17,089 bases of DNA from an uncultured Collinsella sp. Its GTDB lineage: Bacteria > Actinomycetota > Coriobacteriia > Coriobacteriales > Coriobacteriaceae. The notes beneath the pieces were generated by a model that was not told the DNA's origin, searched no databases, and worked only from the letters and a program-made list of their open reading frames with translations. The stretch lies in NCBI GenBank assembly GCA_902494685.1, contig CABUUE010000008.1, forward strand, positions 1 through 17,089. Direction: 5' to 3'. Positions 1 through 6,645 of the stretch are shown in pieces. Position numbers and translations under genes: made by a program. The number at the start of each line of letters is the position of its first letter. Position 1 is the stretch's first letter.

Positions 1-45
1 CGGGGGTCCTGCCGTCCTGCGGAAAGATTTGGGGGCAAAGCCCCC
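1..45. repeat. Intergenic repeat fragment with a GC hairpin; no gene in 1-193
   Basis: Positions 31-45 form a perfect 6-bp stem (GGGGGC, loop AAA, GCCCCC). Positions 1-24 contain CGGGGGTCCTG and, on the opposite strand, TTTCCGCAGGACG. Both short words recur in the big palindromic element at 12402-12542 (CAGGACCCCCG at 12404-12414 and TTTCCGCAGGACG at 12445-12457), so this may be a partial copy of the same dispersed family. I see no coding region, RNA gene or clear terminator in positions 46-193, which lie just downstream of the XRE gene. Confidence 0.4.
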
Positions 46-193
46 TGGCCTCCCCTATGTTAACTTCGCCGGCAGCGGCTACAGGGACCTACGCTCTGGA
101 AAGGCGCCGGGCTGATAGTTTGGCTTTTTATTGGTAGGGGCTCTTGCTAGGCTGGAGCACTTCCTAGAGGCGGGCATCGGCTGTGTGCTTGGT

Positions 194-892
194 TTAGGCG
201 GCGCTGGTTTCTTTGTATTCGAAGACTGGTTCTAGGAGGTCCTCGATGTTGCAGTGGAGGGTTTTTGCTATGGCTCTTACGCTTGTAACCGAAGCTTCAT
301 TGATGTTTCTCTGGCGCTGCTCGTACATTTGGATTGAGCGGAGTGACACACCCGATTCGTATGCCAGGTCTTGTTGGGTTTTCTTGAGCCTCTTTCTTGC
401 TAACGCAAGTTTGGTTTGCCTGGACGCTTTCTTCGCCATATCGCAGACGAGACGAGCCACGCGTTCCTCCGAGGCTTCGTGCCAGGGGTAGTACAGGCTG
501 CGTAGCACATCGAATGGAACGACATGCAGCAAATCTTCGAAAGACTCTCCTAGGCGCCACTGAAGGTATGCCAATATCCAGCCTGTCCAATATTCCGGTG
601 TCTTTTCGAATCGGTAGGTTCGATTTGGCATCGGCCTTGATTGATAGCCCGACCTTTCGGCGATAAGCGCGAACAGCTCAACGCCCGATTTTCCCGACAC
701 TACCCATGCGTTGCCGCATTCGAACTCGCGGGCTACGCCGCTCAGGCAAAAGAGTTCAGCAACTTCCGATCCTTCTGCCCCATAATCGTTAACGGCATAG
801 TCAAAGCAGTCGCCGAGGTTGTTCATTGCATCCTCAAGGTAGTAGACGGGGTATGTCCTACTCGGCCCACGATCCGTTAACTCTTGGATCAT
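194..892 (-). CDS. XRE-family helix-turn-helix protein, putative antitoxin/repressor of the DUF3990 module
   Basis: This is a 232-residue protein. Residues about 161-221 form a Cro/C1-type helix-turn-helix: TQQDLAYESGVSLRSI is the usual HTH pattern, and IAKTLHCNIEDLL is the typical last helix. Residues 1-155 are a separate domain with a YWTGWILAYLQW patch (101-112). I recognise this style from gut-anaerobe XRE proteins but cannot assign it a function. The start ATG at 892 has GGGAGGG about nine bases upstream, inside the 3' end of the DUF3990 gene; the two genes overlap by 35 bp in different frames, so translation is probably coupled. The arrangement of upstream effector and downstream overlapping DNA-binding protein is what type II toxin-antitoxin operons often show. 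I infer that the protein represses the operon through the dyads at 1558-1604 and neutralises its partner. It could instead be only a transcriptional activator or repressor. Confidence 0.8.
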   Translation of the reverse strand: MIQELTDRGPSRTYPVYYLEDAMNNLGDCFDYAVNDYGAEGSEVAELFCLSGVAREFECGNAWVVSGKSGVELFALIAERSGYQSRPMPNRTYRFEKTPEYWTGWILAYLQWRLGESFEDLLHVVPFDVLRSLYYPWHEASEERVARLVCDMAKKASRQTKLALARKRLKKTQQDLAYESGVSLRSIQMYEQRQRNINEASVTSVRAIAKTLHCNIEDLLEPVFEYKETSAA

Positions 893-1541
893 TTAAATCA
901 ACCCTCCCTGCCATCAAATCCCTAATGTCGACACCATCAGAGTCAAATCCGTTTACAGTATCCAGGTACTTTCGTCGAGCGTTCTGTTCTCGCTCAAATC
1001 GTTTGGGATAAAACTCAGCTCCCGAGGCCTGCTTCCAATCGCGAAACTTAATCGCCGAGAACGCACGCTCACTCATAAGCGCATATTGAATGCCCAAATC
1101 CCCCAAAAACATAATGCGCTGCAATTGCCTGAGCGAAATCATGCCGTTGACAAACTGTCTTGCAAACGAGAAATAGGAATCGTCTGCACGATAGCCTCGA
1201 ATAACGTCATAGGGAGAAATATCAATCAGGCAGTTATCCAGCAGATAACGAAGCCCCTCGCGTGCTACTGGCGTTGAAACATTAAACTCTCTGTTATTCG
1301 CCAGAATTGCAAGCCAGTTGAGAATCGAGAACTCACCTGATTCCAAATCCAAAATCGCAAGGCCATCTAAATCAAGCTCATATCGATTGGCAATGCCATC
1401 AGACTCGGTCCGACATGCCCACTCCATTGCCATTTCCTCATGCGGTGTGCAATAAAACCCGCGCCCATAGTCATTGAATTGCCTGCATTTATCCAACGAT
1501 GGATGCTCGACAACAACCTCCGACCCGTGCCAAAGCTCCAT
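858..1541 (-). CDS. DUF3990-type protein, putative ADP-ribosyltransferase toxin
   Basis: This is a 227-residue protein. The N-terminus has LWHGS (residues 3-7, H5), then NDYGRGFYCT (23-32, Y30) and a helix with AMEWA (38-42). This matches the pattern of DUF3990 proteins as I remember it, and resembles the His and Tyr motifs of PARP/diphtheria-class ADP-ribosyltransferases (LxHG..., GKGIYF..., A...Y). Further family-like blocks are YDVIRGYRADDSYF (111-124) and GIQYALMSERAF (150-161), where a third catalytic position could lie. AGGAGGT precedes the ATG by about six bases. No signal peptide or membrane segment is visible, so it should act in the cytosol. It is the first gene of a two-gene operon with the XRE gene. 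Base composition is more AT-rich than the flanking engB region, which suggests acquisition by transfer. Toxin activity and target are inference only. Confidence 0.75.
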   Translation of the reverse strand: MELWHGSEVVVEHPSLDKCRQFNDYGRGFYCTPHEEMAMEWACRTESDGIANRYELDLDGLAILDLESGEFSILNWLAILANNREFNVSTPVAREGLRYLLDNCLIDISPYDVIRGYRADDSYFSFARQFVNGMISLRQLQRIMFLGDLGIQYALMSERAFSAIKFRDWKQASGAEFYPKRFEREQNARRKYLDTVNGFDSDGVDIRDLMAGRVDLNDPRVNGSWAE

Positions 1542-1557
1542 ATCGACCTCCTAAAAA

Positions 1558-1604
1558 ATATCACCCCAGTGACAGTTTACCAATAACTATCACTGGGGTG
1601 ATAT
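1558..1604 (-). promoter_or_regulatory. Double dyad operator upstream of the DUF3990-XRE operon
   Basis: Two near-identical 16-bp dyads sit 17 bp upstream of the DUF3990 start. Positions 1559-1574 read TATCAC-CCCA-GTGACA (one mismatch) and 1588-1603 read TATCAC-TGGG-GTGATA (perfect). Their centres are 29 bp apart. The two are also inverted relative to each other, so 1558-1572 and 1590-1604 form perfect 15-bp arms of a larger inverted repeat. A possible promoter on the minus strand is TTGGTA (1583-1578), 17-bp spacer, TATTTT (1560-1555). It would start transcription almost at the ribosome binding site, so the promoter call is weak. The likely ligand is the XRE protein encoded by the second gene (inference). 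Confidence 0.75.
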
Positions 1605-1634
1605 GAACGGGGGCTTTTGACGGTTTAACCCTGA

Positions 1635-2225
1635 CTAGAGGCAGGCTTCGGCGATGCGGCGCTTGAGTTCGTCGATGCCGGTGCCAGTCTGGGAGCTTGT
1701 AATGATTACGTTCTCGGCCGGAACGTTGAGCTGCTTTTTGATGGCTGCTGCCTGGCGGGCCTGCTGGGTGCGGCTGAGTTTGTCGGCCTTGGTGAGGCAG
1801 ACGATAAAGTTGAACTCGTTGCCCTGCAGGTAGTCGATCATGTCATGATCGAGCTTGCTCGGGTCATGGCGAATGTCCACCAGCGACACAACCAGGTTAA
1901 AGCTGCGCTCGGAGTCGAAGAAGTCGCCGATAAGTTCTGCCCAGCGGTCACGCTCGGCCTTGGAACGACGGGCGAAACCATAGCCCGGCAGGTCAACGAA
2001 GTGCACGTCGTCGGCCTCGAAGAAGTTGATGTTGCTCGTCTTGCCCGGTGTGCTCGAAACCTTCACCAGGTTCTTGCGGCCAAAAAGCTTGTTCATGATC
2101 GACGACTTGCCCACGTTGGAGCGGCCGACAAAGCTCACCTCGGGGCAGGTGGACTCGGGAATCTGCGAAACCTTGCCATAGCTGGCGACGAACTTGGCAA
2201 GCTGGTAGTTAATGGAATCGGCCAT
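1635..2225 (-). CDS. engB: Ribosome biogenesis GTP-binding protein EngB (YihA/YsxC)
   Basis: This is a 196-residue TRAFAC-class GTPase of the EngB family, which is needed for assembly of the large ribosomal subunit. Motifs are complete: G1 GRSNVGKS (34-41), G2 region with TPGKT (59-63), G3 DLPGYG (78-83), G4 TKAD (145-148) and G5 region SSQTGTG (177-183). I chose the ATG at 2225 because AAGGAG lies five bases upstream and the protein then has family length. An upstream extension to 2354 would add 43 residues of arginine- and tyrosine-rich sequence with no domain, and would overlap mtnN. It follows mtnN by 38 bp and is probably cotranscribed with it. No terminator is evident after the stop, so read-through into the DUF3990 operon is possible. 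Confidence 0.97.
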   Translation of the reverse strand: MADSINYQLAKFVASYGKVSQIPESTCPEVSFVGRSNVGKSSIMNKLFGRKNLVKVSSTPGKTSNINFFEADDVHFVDLPGYGFARRSKAERDRWAELIGDFFDSERSFNLVVSLVDIRHDPSKLDHDMIDYLQGNEFNFIVCLTKADKLSRTQQARQAAAIKKQLNVPAENVIITSSQTGTGIDELKRRIAEACL

Positions 2226-2263
2226 GGACACTCCTTGGTCGTAGGTTCTTACAAAAGAGCGCG

Positions 2264-3004
2264 CTAATAGATAGCAGCGATACGGCGAACGATATCGAGC
2301 GTAATGCCACTCGCGGTACGGGCATACTCGAACAGGTCGAACTCGCGGTCGCAAATCGCATCGTACGCTTCATCACAATTATCGCTGATAGCGCGCAGCA
2401 CCAGGCAATCGACACCATTTTTAGTTGCTACATGGGCAATCGCCGCGCCCTCCATGCCGACACAATCGGCATGCGTCGCCTCGATAGCGTCGTTGCGCAT
2501 GGCAGCGCCCGTCACAAAACGGTTGCCCGTGGCAATCGTGCCGACCAGGAACTGCTTTGCGCCCTCGTTCGAGGCGGCTGCATTTGTCGAAGCGTTGACA
2601 AAGCCACGCTCAGAAAGCACATCGGCAGCAATATCGACCAGCGCAGGCGTCGAGCCAAACTCCTCGAGCCCCGGTGCAGACTCGGCGATAAGCGCGGTAT
2701 CGGTATCCAGATAGCGCAGGCGTTTGCCGATGACCACGTCGTCGATATGGAGCTTGGGGTTCAAACCGCCCGCGATACCCGAAAGCACAACTGCCTGTGG
2801 AGCATACTTGCTAATGAGGTGCTGTGTTGCGGCGGCAGCGTTTACCGTACCCATACCCGCCGTTGTGGCGACAAGCGTCAGTCCGTCAAACTCACCGCTC
2901 ACAACGGTCAAGCCCGCCTCCTGTGCCTCGCAGACGTCGCTCAGCTCTTCCTTAATCTGCATGATCTCTTTTTCGAGTGCACCGATAATCGCGATGGTAG
3001 CCAT
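2264..3004 (-). CDS. mtnN: 5'-methylthioadenosine/S-adenosylhomocysteine nucleosidase
   Basis: This is a 246-residue MTA/SAH nucleosidase (Pfs) that cleaves adenine from methylthioadenosine, S-adenosylhomocysteine and, in many bacteria, 5'-deoxyadenosine. Family marks are GALEKE near the N-terminus (E11, matching the catalytic glutamate of GAMEEE), SGIAGGL (75-81), VGMEGAAIAHVA (182-193; E185 contacts ribose) and RAISDNCD (204-211; D208 is the general acid). The ATG at 3004 is preferred; GGGG lies about six bases upstream. An in-frame TTG at 3016 is an alternative. Removal of 5'-deoxyadenosine would suit a cell that runs radical SAM enzymes such as the PflA encoded at 4510. It leads a probable two-gene unit with engB. 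Confidence 0.95.
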   Translation of the reverse strand: MATIAIIGALEKEIMQIKEELSDVCEAQEAGLTVVSGEFDGLTLVATTAGMGTVNAAAATQHLISKYAPQAVVLSGIAGGLNPKLHIDDVVIGKRLRYLDTDTALIAESAPGLEEFGSTPALVDIAADVLSERGFVNASTNAAASNEGAKQFLVGTIATGNRFVTGAAMRNDAIEATHADCVGMEGAAIAHVATKNGVDCLVLRAISDNCDEAYDAICDREFDLFEYARTASGITLDIVRRIAAIY

Positions 3005-3058
3005 GCCATTCCCCAAACCTATACGAAATTCTCAACCACGGTATGGTACCAGCATTTT

Positions 3059-3075
3059 GTTTGACCTCGTCAAAC
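3059..3075. other. Short perfect inverted repeat between the serine hydrolase remnant and mtnN
   Basis: GTTTGAC, spacer CTC, GTCAAAC: 7-bp arms centred at 3067. It lies 8 bp from the stop codon of the hydrolase and about 55 bp upstream of mtnN. On the minus strand the right arm is followed by AAAATG, not a U-run, so it is a poor terminator. The TTGACG inside it could instead be part of a -35 element, but I find no well-spaced -10 to go with it. Confidence 0.4.
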
Positions 3076-3082
3076 GAACACG

Positions 3083-4202
3083 CTAAGCCAGCGCAGCTCG
3101 CGTATCAAACAGAGCCTTTGCAATCGCAGCCGTGACCTCGCTCGAGCGGTCGCTCCACGGCATCGATGTCATGATGCTCATGACATAGGTACGGCCATCG
3201 ATGTCGATAAGGCCCGCATCGCATGTCGAATAGCAACCATCCTCGCTAATCCAGCCTGCCTTGTTGCGCACCAAGGCTTGGTCGTCCGCAATGCCGTCAC
3301 GAATAAACGATCGGGCCGTAGAGGCCAGAAGGCCCGACAGCCATTGTGACGTCTCGGTATCATGGCTCAGATACTCGCTCATCTCGCACCACAACTTGGC
3401 CGAGGTGCGCGGGCAATAGGTTGGGAAATCACTCATCGGATCGAGTGCGGTATCGTAATCGACGCCAAGACCGACAATCCAATCCTCGTAACCGACACGG
3501 TCAAACGCCGCACGCAACGCGATAAACGAATCGTTGTCCGAATTAACGACCGCGGCCTCAATCAGGTCGCGCACCGTCTGCCAGCCCATGTTGTAGCCGC
3601 CATAGGTGCCAAGGGAATCATCGAGTGAGACCTGGCCCGTCTCGACCAGAGATTCGCAGATGTACAACGGCATAAAGCGCCTTGTAGCTACTCGCACCGT
3701 ACACCTCGGCGTCCGCGTTATACGTCACGCCCTTGCCGCTCGATAGGTCGTAGAACACTACGCCCACATCGCCCAGCTCCTGCGCCTGACTCAGGGCATC
3801 TTGGAGCGCGGCGAGGTCCTCATCCTCCAGGACGGGGATCTGGTTATCAACCAGTGAGAAGGTCTGCACGGTATCGCCTGAGGGAATATCGTTAAAGTCC
3901 GCCTTCGAAAGCCTCGTCTTGAGACTCGCCGTCGACAGGGTTTGGCTTGCGGTGGCTTTAGATTCAGAGACCTTTTTGTTTTGCGTCTGTACCGTTGACG
4001 CATCTGAGTGTGCCATTCGCTCCGACGCGTAGGTTTTGGCGGTAATTCCGAGGATAATAACCGCCAACGTCAGCATCCCAATGGCGGTAATCTTCGTCAC
4101 GCGGATGCGAGCGTCAGCAAGGCCACGCGAAGACGTGCCCTTCGTCTCATATCTGCTGCTATGCTGCGGCACATACTCGTCCCGCGATGCGTTGTTTCGC
4201 AC
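3083..4202 (-). pseudogene. Membrane-anchored serine hydrolase (class A beta-lactamase-like), frameshifted
   Basis: Two reading frames together make one serine hydrolase of the beta-lactamase/penicillin-binding fold. Frame one starts at a GTG (4202, with AGGAG about six bases upstream). It carries one membrane segment (about residues 36-58), a Ser/Thr/Lys-rich linker and the nucleophile motif SSYK. It then runs off-frame just after SYKALY. The second frame continues with LYICESLVETGQ, the SDN motif (in VVNSDNDSF) and a KAG box (RNKAGW), then stops at 3083. The span of 1,120 bp is one base more than a multiple of three, so one extra base at about 3666-3673 (minus-strand context GCCGTTGTAC) would explain the break; without it the protein would be 372 residues. 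All three active-site motifs survive across the break, so decay is recent or this is an assembly error. The ancestral function was probably cell-envelope or beta-lactam related; it cannot be resolved further. Confidence 0.8.
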
Positions 4203-4360
4203 GTGGTCTCCTGACTGCTACCGTTCATATACGAGCAGCATAATACCGAGCAGGCATTTCTTTCCAAAGATATTCAGCGGCGTTTAAGGTGTCTTTAAAG
4301 AAACCACAAGCGTATTTATCCAAATGGCACGATTCTGTTGCGCATCTCCGCCCAAAACGC

Positions 4361-4427
4361 AGTTGCGGTGGAATAGTTCCTGTTTGGGCGGCATAAGCCA
4401 AAAAACAAGAACTATTCCACCGCAACT
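4361..4427. repeat. Palindromic intergenic element with 19-bp perfect arms
   Basis: AGTTGCGGTGGAATAGTTC (4361-4379) is the exact reverse complement of 4409-4427. One mismatch further in, five more pairs form (TGTTT with AAACA), leaving a loop that can itself fold (GGC ATAA GCC, 4390-4399). It lies in the 307-bp gap between pflA and the broken hydrolase. On the minus strand it is followed by GCGTTTT, a weak U-run, so it may double as the pflA terminator. The size and symmetry look more like a dispersed REP- or MITE-type element. Confidence 0.7.
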
Positions 4428-4464
4428 TGACGGGGCTCTTTGGCAATCAACTTGGTGCCCAGGG

Positions 4465-4495
4465 GCACTCATTTAAGTCTGTCCCCAATGAGTGC
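4465..4495. repeat. Inverted repeat just downstream of pflA
   Basis: GCACTCATT (4465-4473) pairs with AATGAGTGC (4487-4495) around a 13-nt loop. It begins 15 bp after the pflA stop. There is no U-run on either side. The loop-side text (TTAAGTCTGTCCCC) resembles words common in REP-like elements; whether this and the palindrome at 4361 are one composite unit is unknown. Confidence 0.5.
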
Positions 4496-4509
4496 ATGAA
4501 AATGGCTCG

Positions 4510-5328
4510 CTAGCCGATAGCGTTTTTGAGTTCCGCGCGGCGCTTTTTCATGCCCATCATGACGGCGTTGCGCAGCTCGGGCATGCGCGCGGTATCCATC
4601 TGTGGAACGCCCTCGAGCTTATAGGGAATCCCCAGCTGCTCATACTTGACGACGCCCATCGTGTGATATGGCAGCATTTCCAGGCCCACCACGTTATGCC
4701 ACGGGGCAATCAGACGACCGAGTGCCTCGCACTCCTCAACCGTATCGGTAATGCCGGGCACCACCACGTGGCGGATAACGACCTTAATCTTGCGACGGGC
4801 AAGCTCATCACCAAACGCCAGGATGCGTGCGGGATCGCAACCGGTCAGCTTTTTATGCTCGACGGGATCGGCGTGTTTAATGTCGAGCAGCACCATATCG
4901 GTCTCGTTGAGTACGGCATCGAACTTCTCGGGATGCGCGGGATCGAACGCATAGCCGCAGCTATCCAAGCAAGTATGCACGCGACCATCGGGGTTATTGT
5001 GCATGGCGCGGAACAGGTCGGCTAAAAACGCGGGCTGCAAGAGCGGCTCGCCGCCGGACACCGTAATACCACCGCTGCGGTAAAACTCATGGTTGCTCTG
5101 GAACTCGTCCATCAGGTGCTCGACGGTCACCATGGTGCCGCCGTTAACCGACCAGGTATCGGGGTTGTGGCAATACGCACAGCGCATGGGGCAGCCCTGA
5201 ACAAACACCACAAAGCGGATGCCGGGTCCATCGACCGTTCCCATCGTCTCAATCGAATGCACGCGGCCCAGGGCAAACGCGGAGTCCTCAGGACGAGCGT
5301 CCACACCCTCGAGCGTCATCTCAGCCAT
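4510..5328 (-). CDS. pflA: Pyruvate formate-lyase-activating enzyme (radical SAM)
   Basis: This is a 272-residue radical SAM protein. The [4Fe-4S] cluster motif CPMRCAYC (C46, C50, C53) has the CxxxCxxC spacing and is preceded by TVDGPGIRFVVFVQG, as in PflA. VSGGEPLLQ (90-98) is the SAM-binding GGE motif, and LLDIKH and the later YHTMG are also PflA-like. It abstracts a hydrogen from the glycine of pyruvate formate-lyase, here carried by the separate glycyl-radical protein at 12565. I chose the ATG at 5328 (AAGGT about eight bases upstream); the ATG at 5349 has no Shine-Dalgarno and adds only seven residues. It stands alone: the lyase genes lie 7 kb away rather than next door, as is common elsewhere. 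A TAGAAT on the minus strand at 5383-5378 may be a -10 element. Confidence 0.94.
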   Translation of the reverse strand: MAEMTLEGVDARPEDSAFALGRVHSIETMGTVDGPGIRFVVFVQGCPMRCAYCHNPDTWSVNGGTMVTVEHLMDEFQSNHEFYRSGGITVSGGEPLLQPAFLADLFRAMHNNPDGRVHTCLDSCGYAFDPAHPEKFDAVLNETDMVLLDIKHADPVEHKKLTGCDPARILAFGDELARRKIKVVIRHVVVPGITDTVEECEALGRLIAPWHNVVGLEMLPYHTMGVVKYEQLGIPYKLEGVPQMDTARMPELRNAVMMGMKKRRAELKNAIG

Positions 5329-5446
5329 TCCCGCTACCTTGCCTCTCATTGGTTTTAGCTACATAAATGCCAGAGTCATTCTAGCCTATATGCTTGATGG
5401 CGAAACGGTTTAGCGGTCAATTGGATTGTCCTATTTGGCCCCATGC

Positions 5447-5483
5447 AAAAGCGGCGGGAAGGTTGTCGCAACCCGCCCGCCGC
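5447..5483 (-). terminator. Rho-independent terminator of the DegV gene
   Basis: On the minus strand a GC-rich stem forms between 5483-5476 and 5458-5451 (GCGGCGGG with CCCGCCGC). A second 5-bp stem sits inside it with a 3-nt loop, and TTTT (5450-5447) follows. It lies about 30 bp after the DegV stop codon at 5515. Confidence 0.8.
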
Positions 5484-5514
5484 CGAGGCAATAGAAATCG
5501 ATAGACGCCAGGCG

Positions 5515-6369
5515 TTACGCCTTGAGTGTGAGCACCGCGCCAAAGGCGGTCGGGCCGCAATGGCTCGAGATCACGCCGCCGACCTGAGTCCAGGTAATAT
5601 CCTTAAAGCCCAGGTCGTGCGCATAGACTTCCATGTCGTCACGCAGCTCCTCGGAAAGGCCTACCGAATACGCCAGGCCAATGTGCGAGTAGTCAATCTC
5701 GCCCTTCGCAACCATGTGGTCAATAAAGGCACGGGCGCACTTGAGCATAGAGCCGCGGAACTTCTTGGTCGCCACGAACTTGCCGCCCGTCACCTCAATG
5801 CAGGGCTTAATCTTGAGCAGGTGGGCGCCAAGGAATGCCACGTTGGACAGACGACCGCCCGCCTTAAGGAAGGCTAGGTCGGTAGGAACAAAGCCCAACA
5901 GCACGCGATCCATCACCGAATTGGTGAAGGCGAAAATTTCGTCAACGGTGGCATCGGGGTGAGCCTCGATGTATTTGGCGGTCTCGACGGCAACGAGCGA
6001 CTGGCCCACCGAGACAAAACGCGTATCCATGGAGAATACGTAGTCGCGGCCCTTAGCCGCAATCTTGGAGGACTGATGTGAGCAGGTCGTGGCCTCGGAG
6101 TACGCAAGATGCAGAATGGTCGCATCGGGCTGCTCGGCATGGATACGGTCATATACGTGCGCAAAATCTGCCGGCGCACAGCCACTGGTCTTGGGCATTA
6201 CGCCAAACTCGTTGCAGCGCGAGTAAATCTCGAGCGGATCGATGGAGCCGTCCTCAACGGTCTCGTCACCAATTGTGACATGCATGGGCACGCGCACGAT
6301 GCCGTAGCGCTCGCAGAGCTCCGGCGTCACATCCGACCCAGACTCAACCACGATTACGTACTTGCCCAT
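5515..6369 (-). CDS. DegV family fatty-acid-binding protein (FakB-like)
   Basis: This is a 284-residue DegV-family protein. Members bind a fatty acid and, as FakB, present it to the kinase FakA for phosphorylation and entry into phospholipid synthesis. Visible marks are KTSGCAPADF (60-69, the TS-x-PS region), S91 in HLAYSEATT, GGRLS (171-175) and the closing SSHCGPTAFG (268-277), where a GxHxGPGxxG-type motif is usual. The ATG at 6369 gives the normal family length. In-frame ATGs further upstream add arginine-rich sequence, and none of the candidates has a strong ribosome binding site. No FakA homologue is in the window, so which kinase partner it serves is unknown. It appears monocistronic, with terminators on both sides. 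Confidence 0.92.
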   Translation of the reverse strand: MGKYVIVVESGSDVTPELCERYGIVRVPMHVTIGDETVEDGSIDPLEIYSRCNEFGVMPKTSGCAPADFAHVYDRIHAEQPDATILHLAYSEATTCSHQSSKIAAKGRDYVFSMDTRFVSVGQSLVAVETAKYIEAHPDATVDEIFAFTNSVMDRVLLGFVPTDLAFLKAGGRLSNVAFLGAHLLKIKPCIEVTGGKFVATKKFRGSMLKCARAFIDHMVAKGEIDYSHIGLAYSVGLSEELRDDMEVYAHDLGFKDITWTQVGGVISSHCGPTAFGAVLTLKA

Positions 6370-6454
6370 TCTTATCACGACCCATCTCGACATTGGCTTT
6401 TCAATACATGGCACGCGCCGCCGCACTGTTGCACAACGGCCGCAAAGCGCCAAA

Positions 6455-6493
6455 GAGACGCCGCCCCTTGCACACAACAAAGGACAGCGTCTC
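6455..6493 (-). terminator. Probable terminator hairpin of the sucrose operon
   Basis: GAGACGC (6455-6461) pairs with GCGTCTC (6487-6493), and the stem continues inward to about 6470/6478. Three inner positions are C/A mismatches on the plus strand but G-U pairs in minus-strand RNA, so the structure is built for a minus transcript. TTTGGCG follows on the minus strand. It lies about 150 bp after the sucrose-6-phosphate hydrolase stop and upstream of the DegV gene. Confidence 0.6.
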
Positions 6494-6557
6494 CCTGGAA
6501 AACTCCGTGCTTACCTGAGATTTTACACGGTTTATTAATAGGTGTTACTTACTCCGC

Positions 6558-6586
6558 AAACGGTAGCTATACGCGATAAACGGTAG
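6558..6586. repeat. AAACGGTAG direct repeat, 20-bp period
   Basis: AAACGGTAG occurs at 6558-6566 and again at 6578-6586, downstream of the GH32 gene. The core AACGGTAG also occurs on the minus strand at 4225-4218 (upstream of the serine hydrolase remnant) and at 15245-15238 (upstream of pflB). All four copies I found are intergenic. The role is unknown; a protein-binding site is one possibility. Confidence 0.35.
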
Positions 6587-6645
6587 TTCGCTGCGGCAAC
6601 TGCGACACATTCCGCCCAGCAAGTCCAATCGTGTTCCACGCACGG

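Noticed and set aside
1555..1583. Firm promoter call for the DUF3990 operon
   Set aside because: The TTGGTA/TATTTT pair has ideal spacing but would start transcription inside the ribosome binding site, so it is noted only as a possibility.
2226..2354. N-terminal extension of EngB by 43 residues
   Set aside because: It overlaps the 3' end of mtnN, has no domain, and the internal ATG at 2225 has a good ribosome binding site and gives normal family length.
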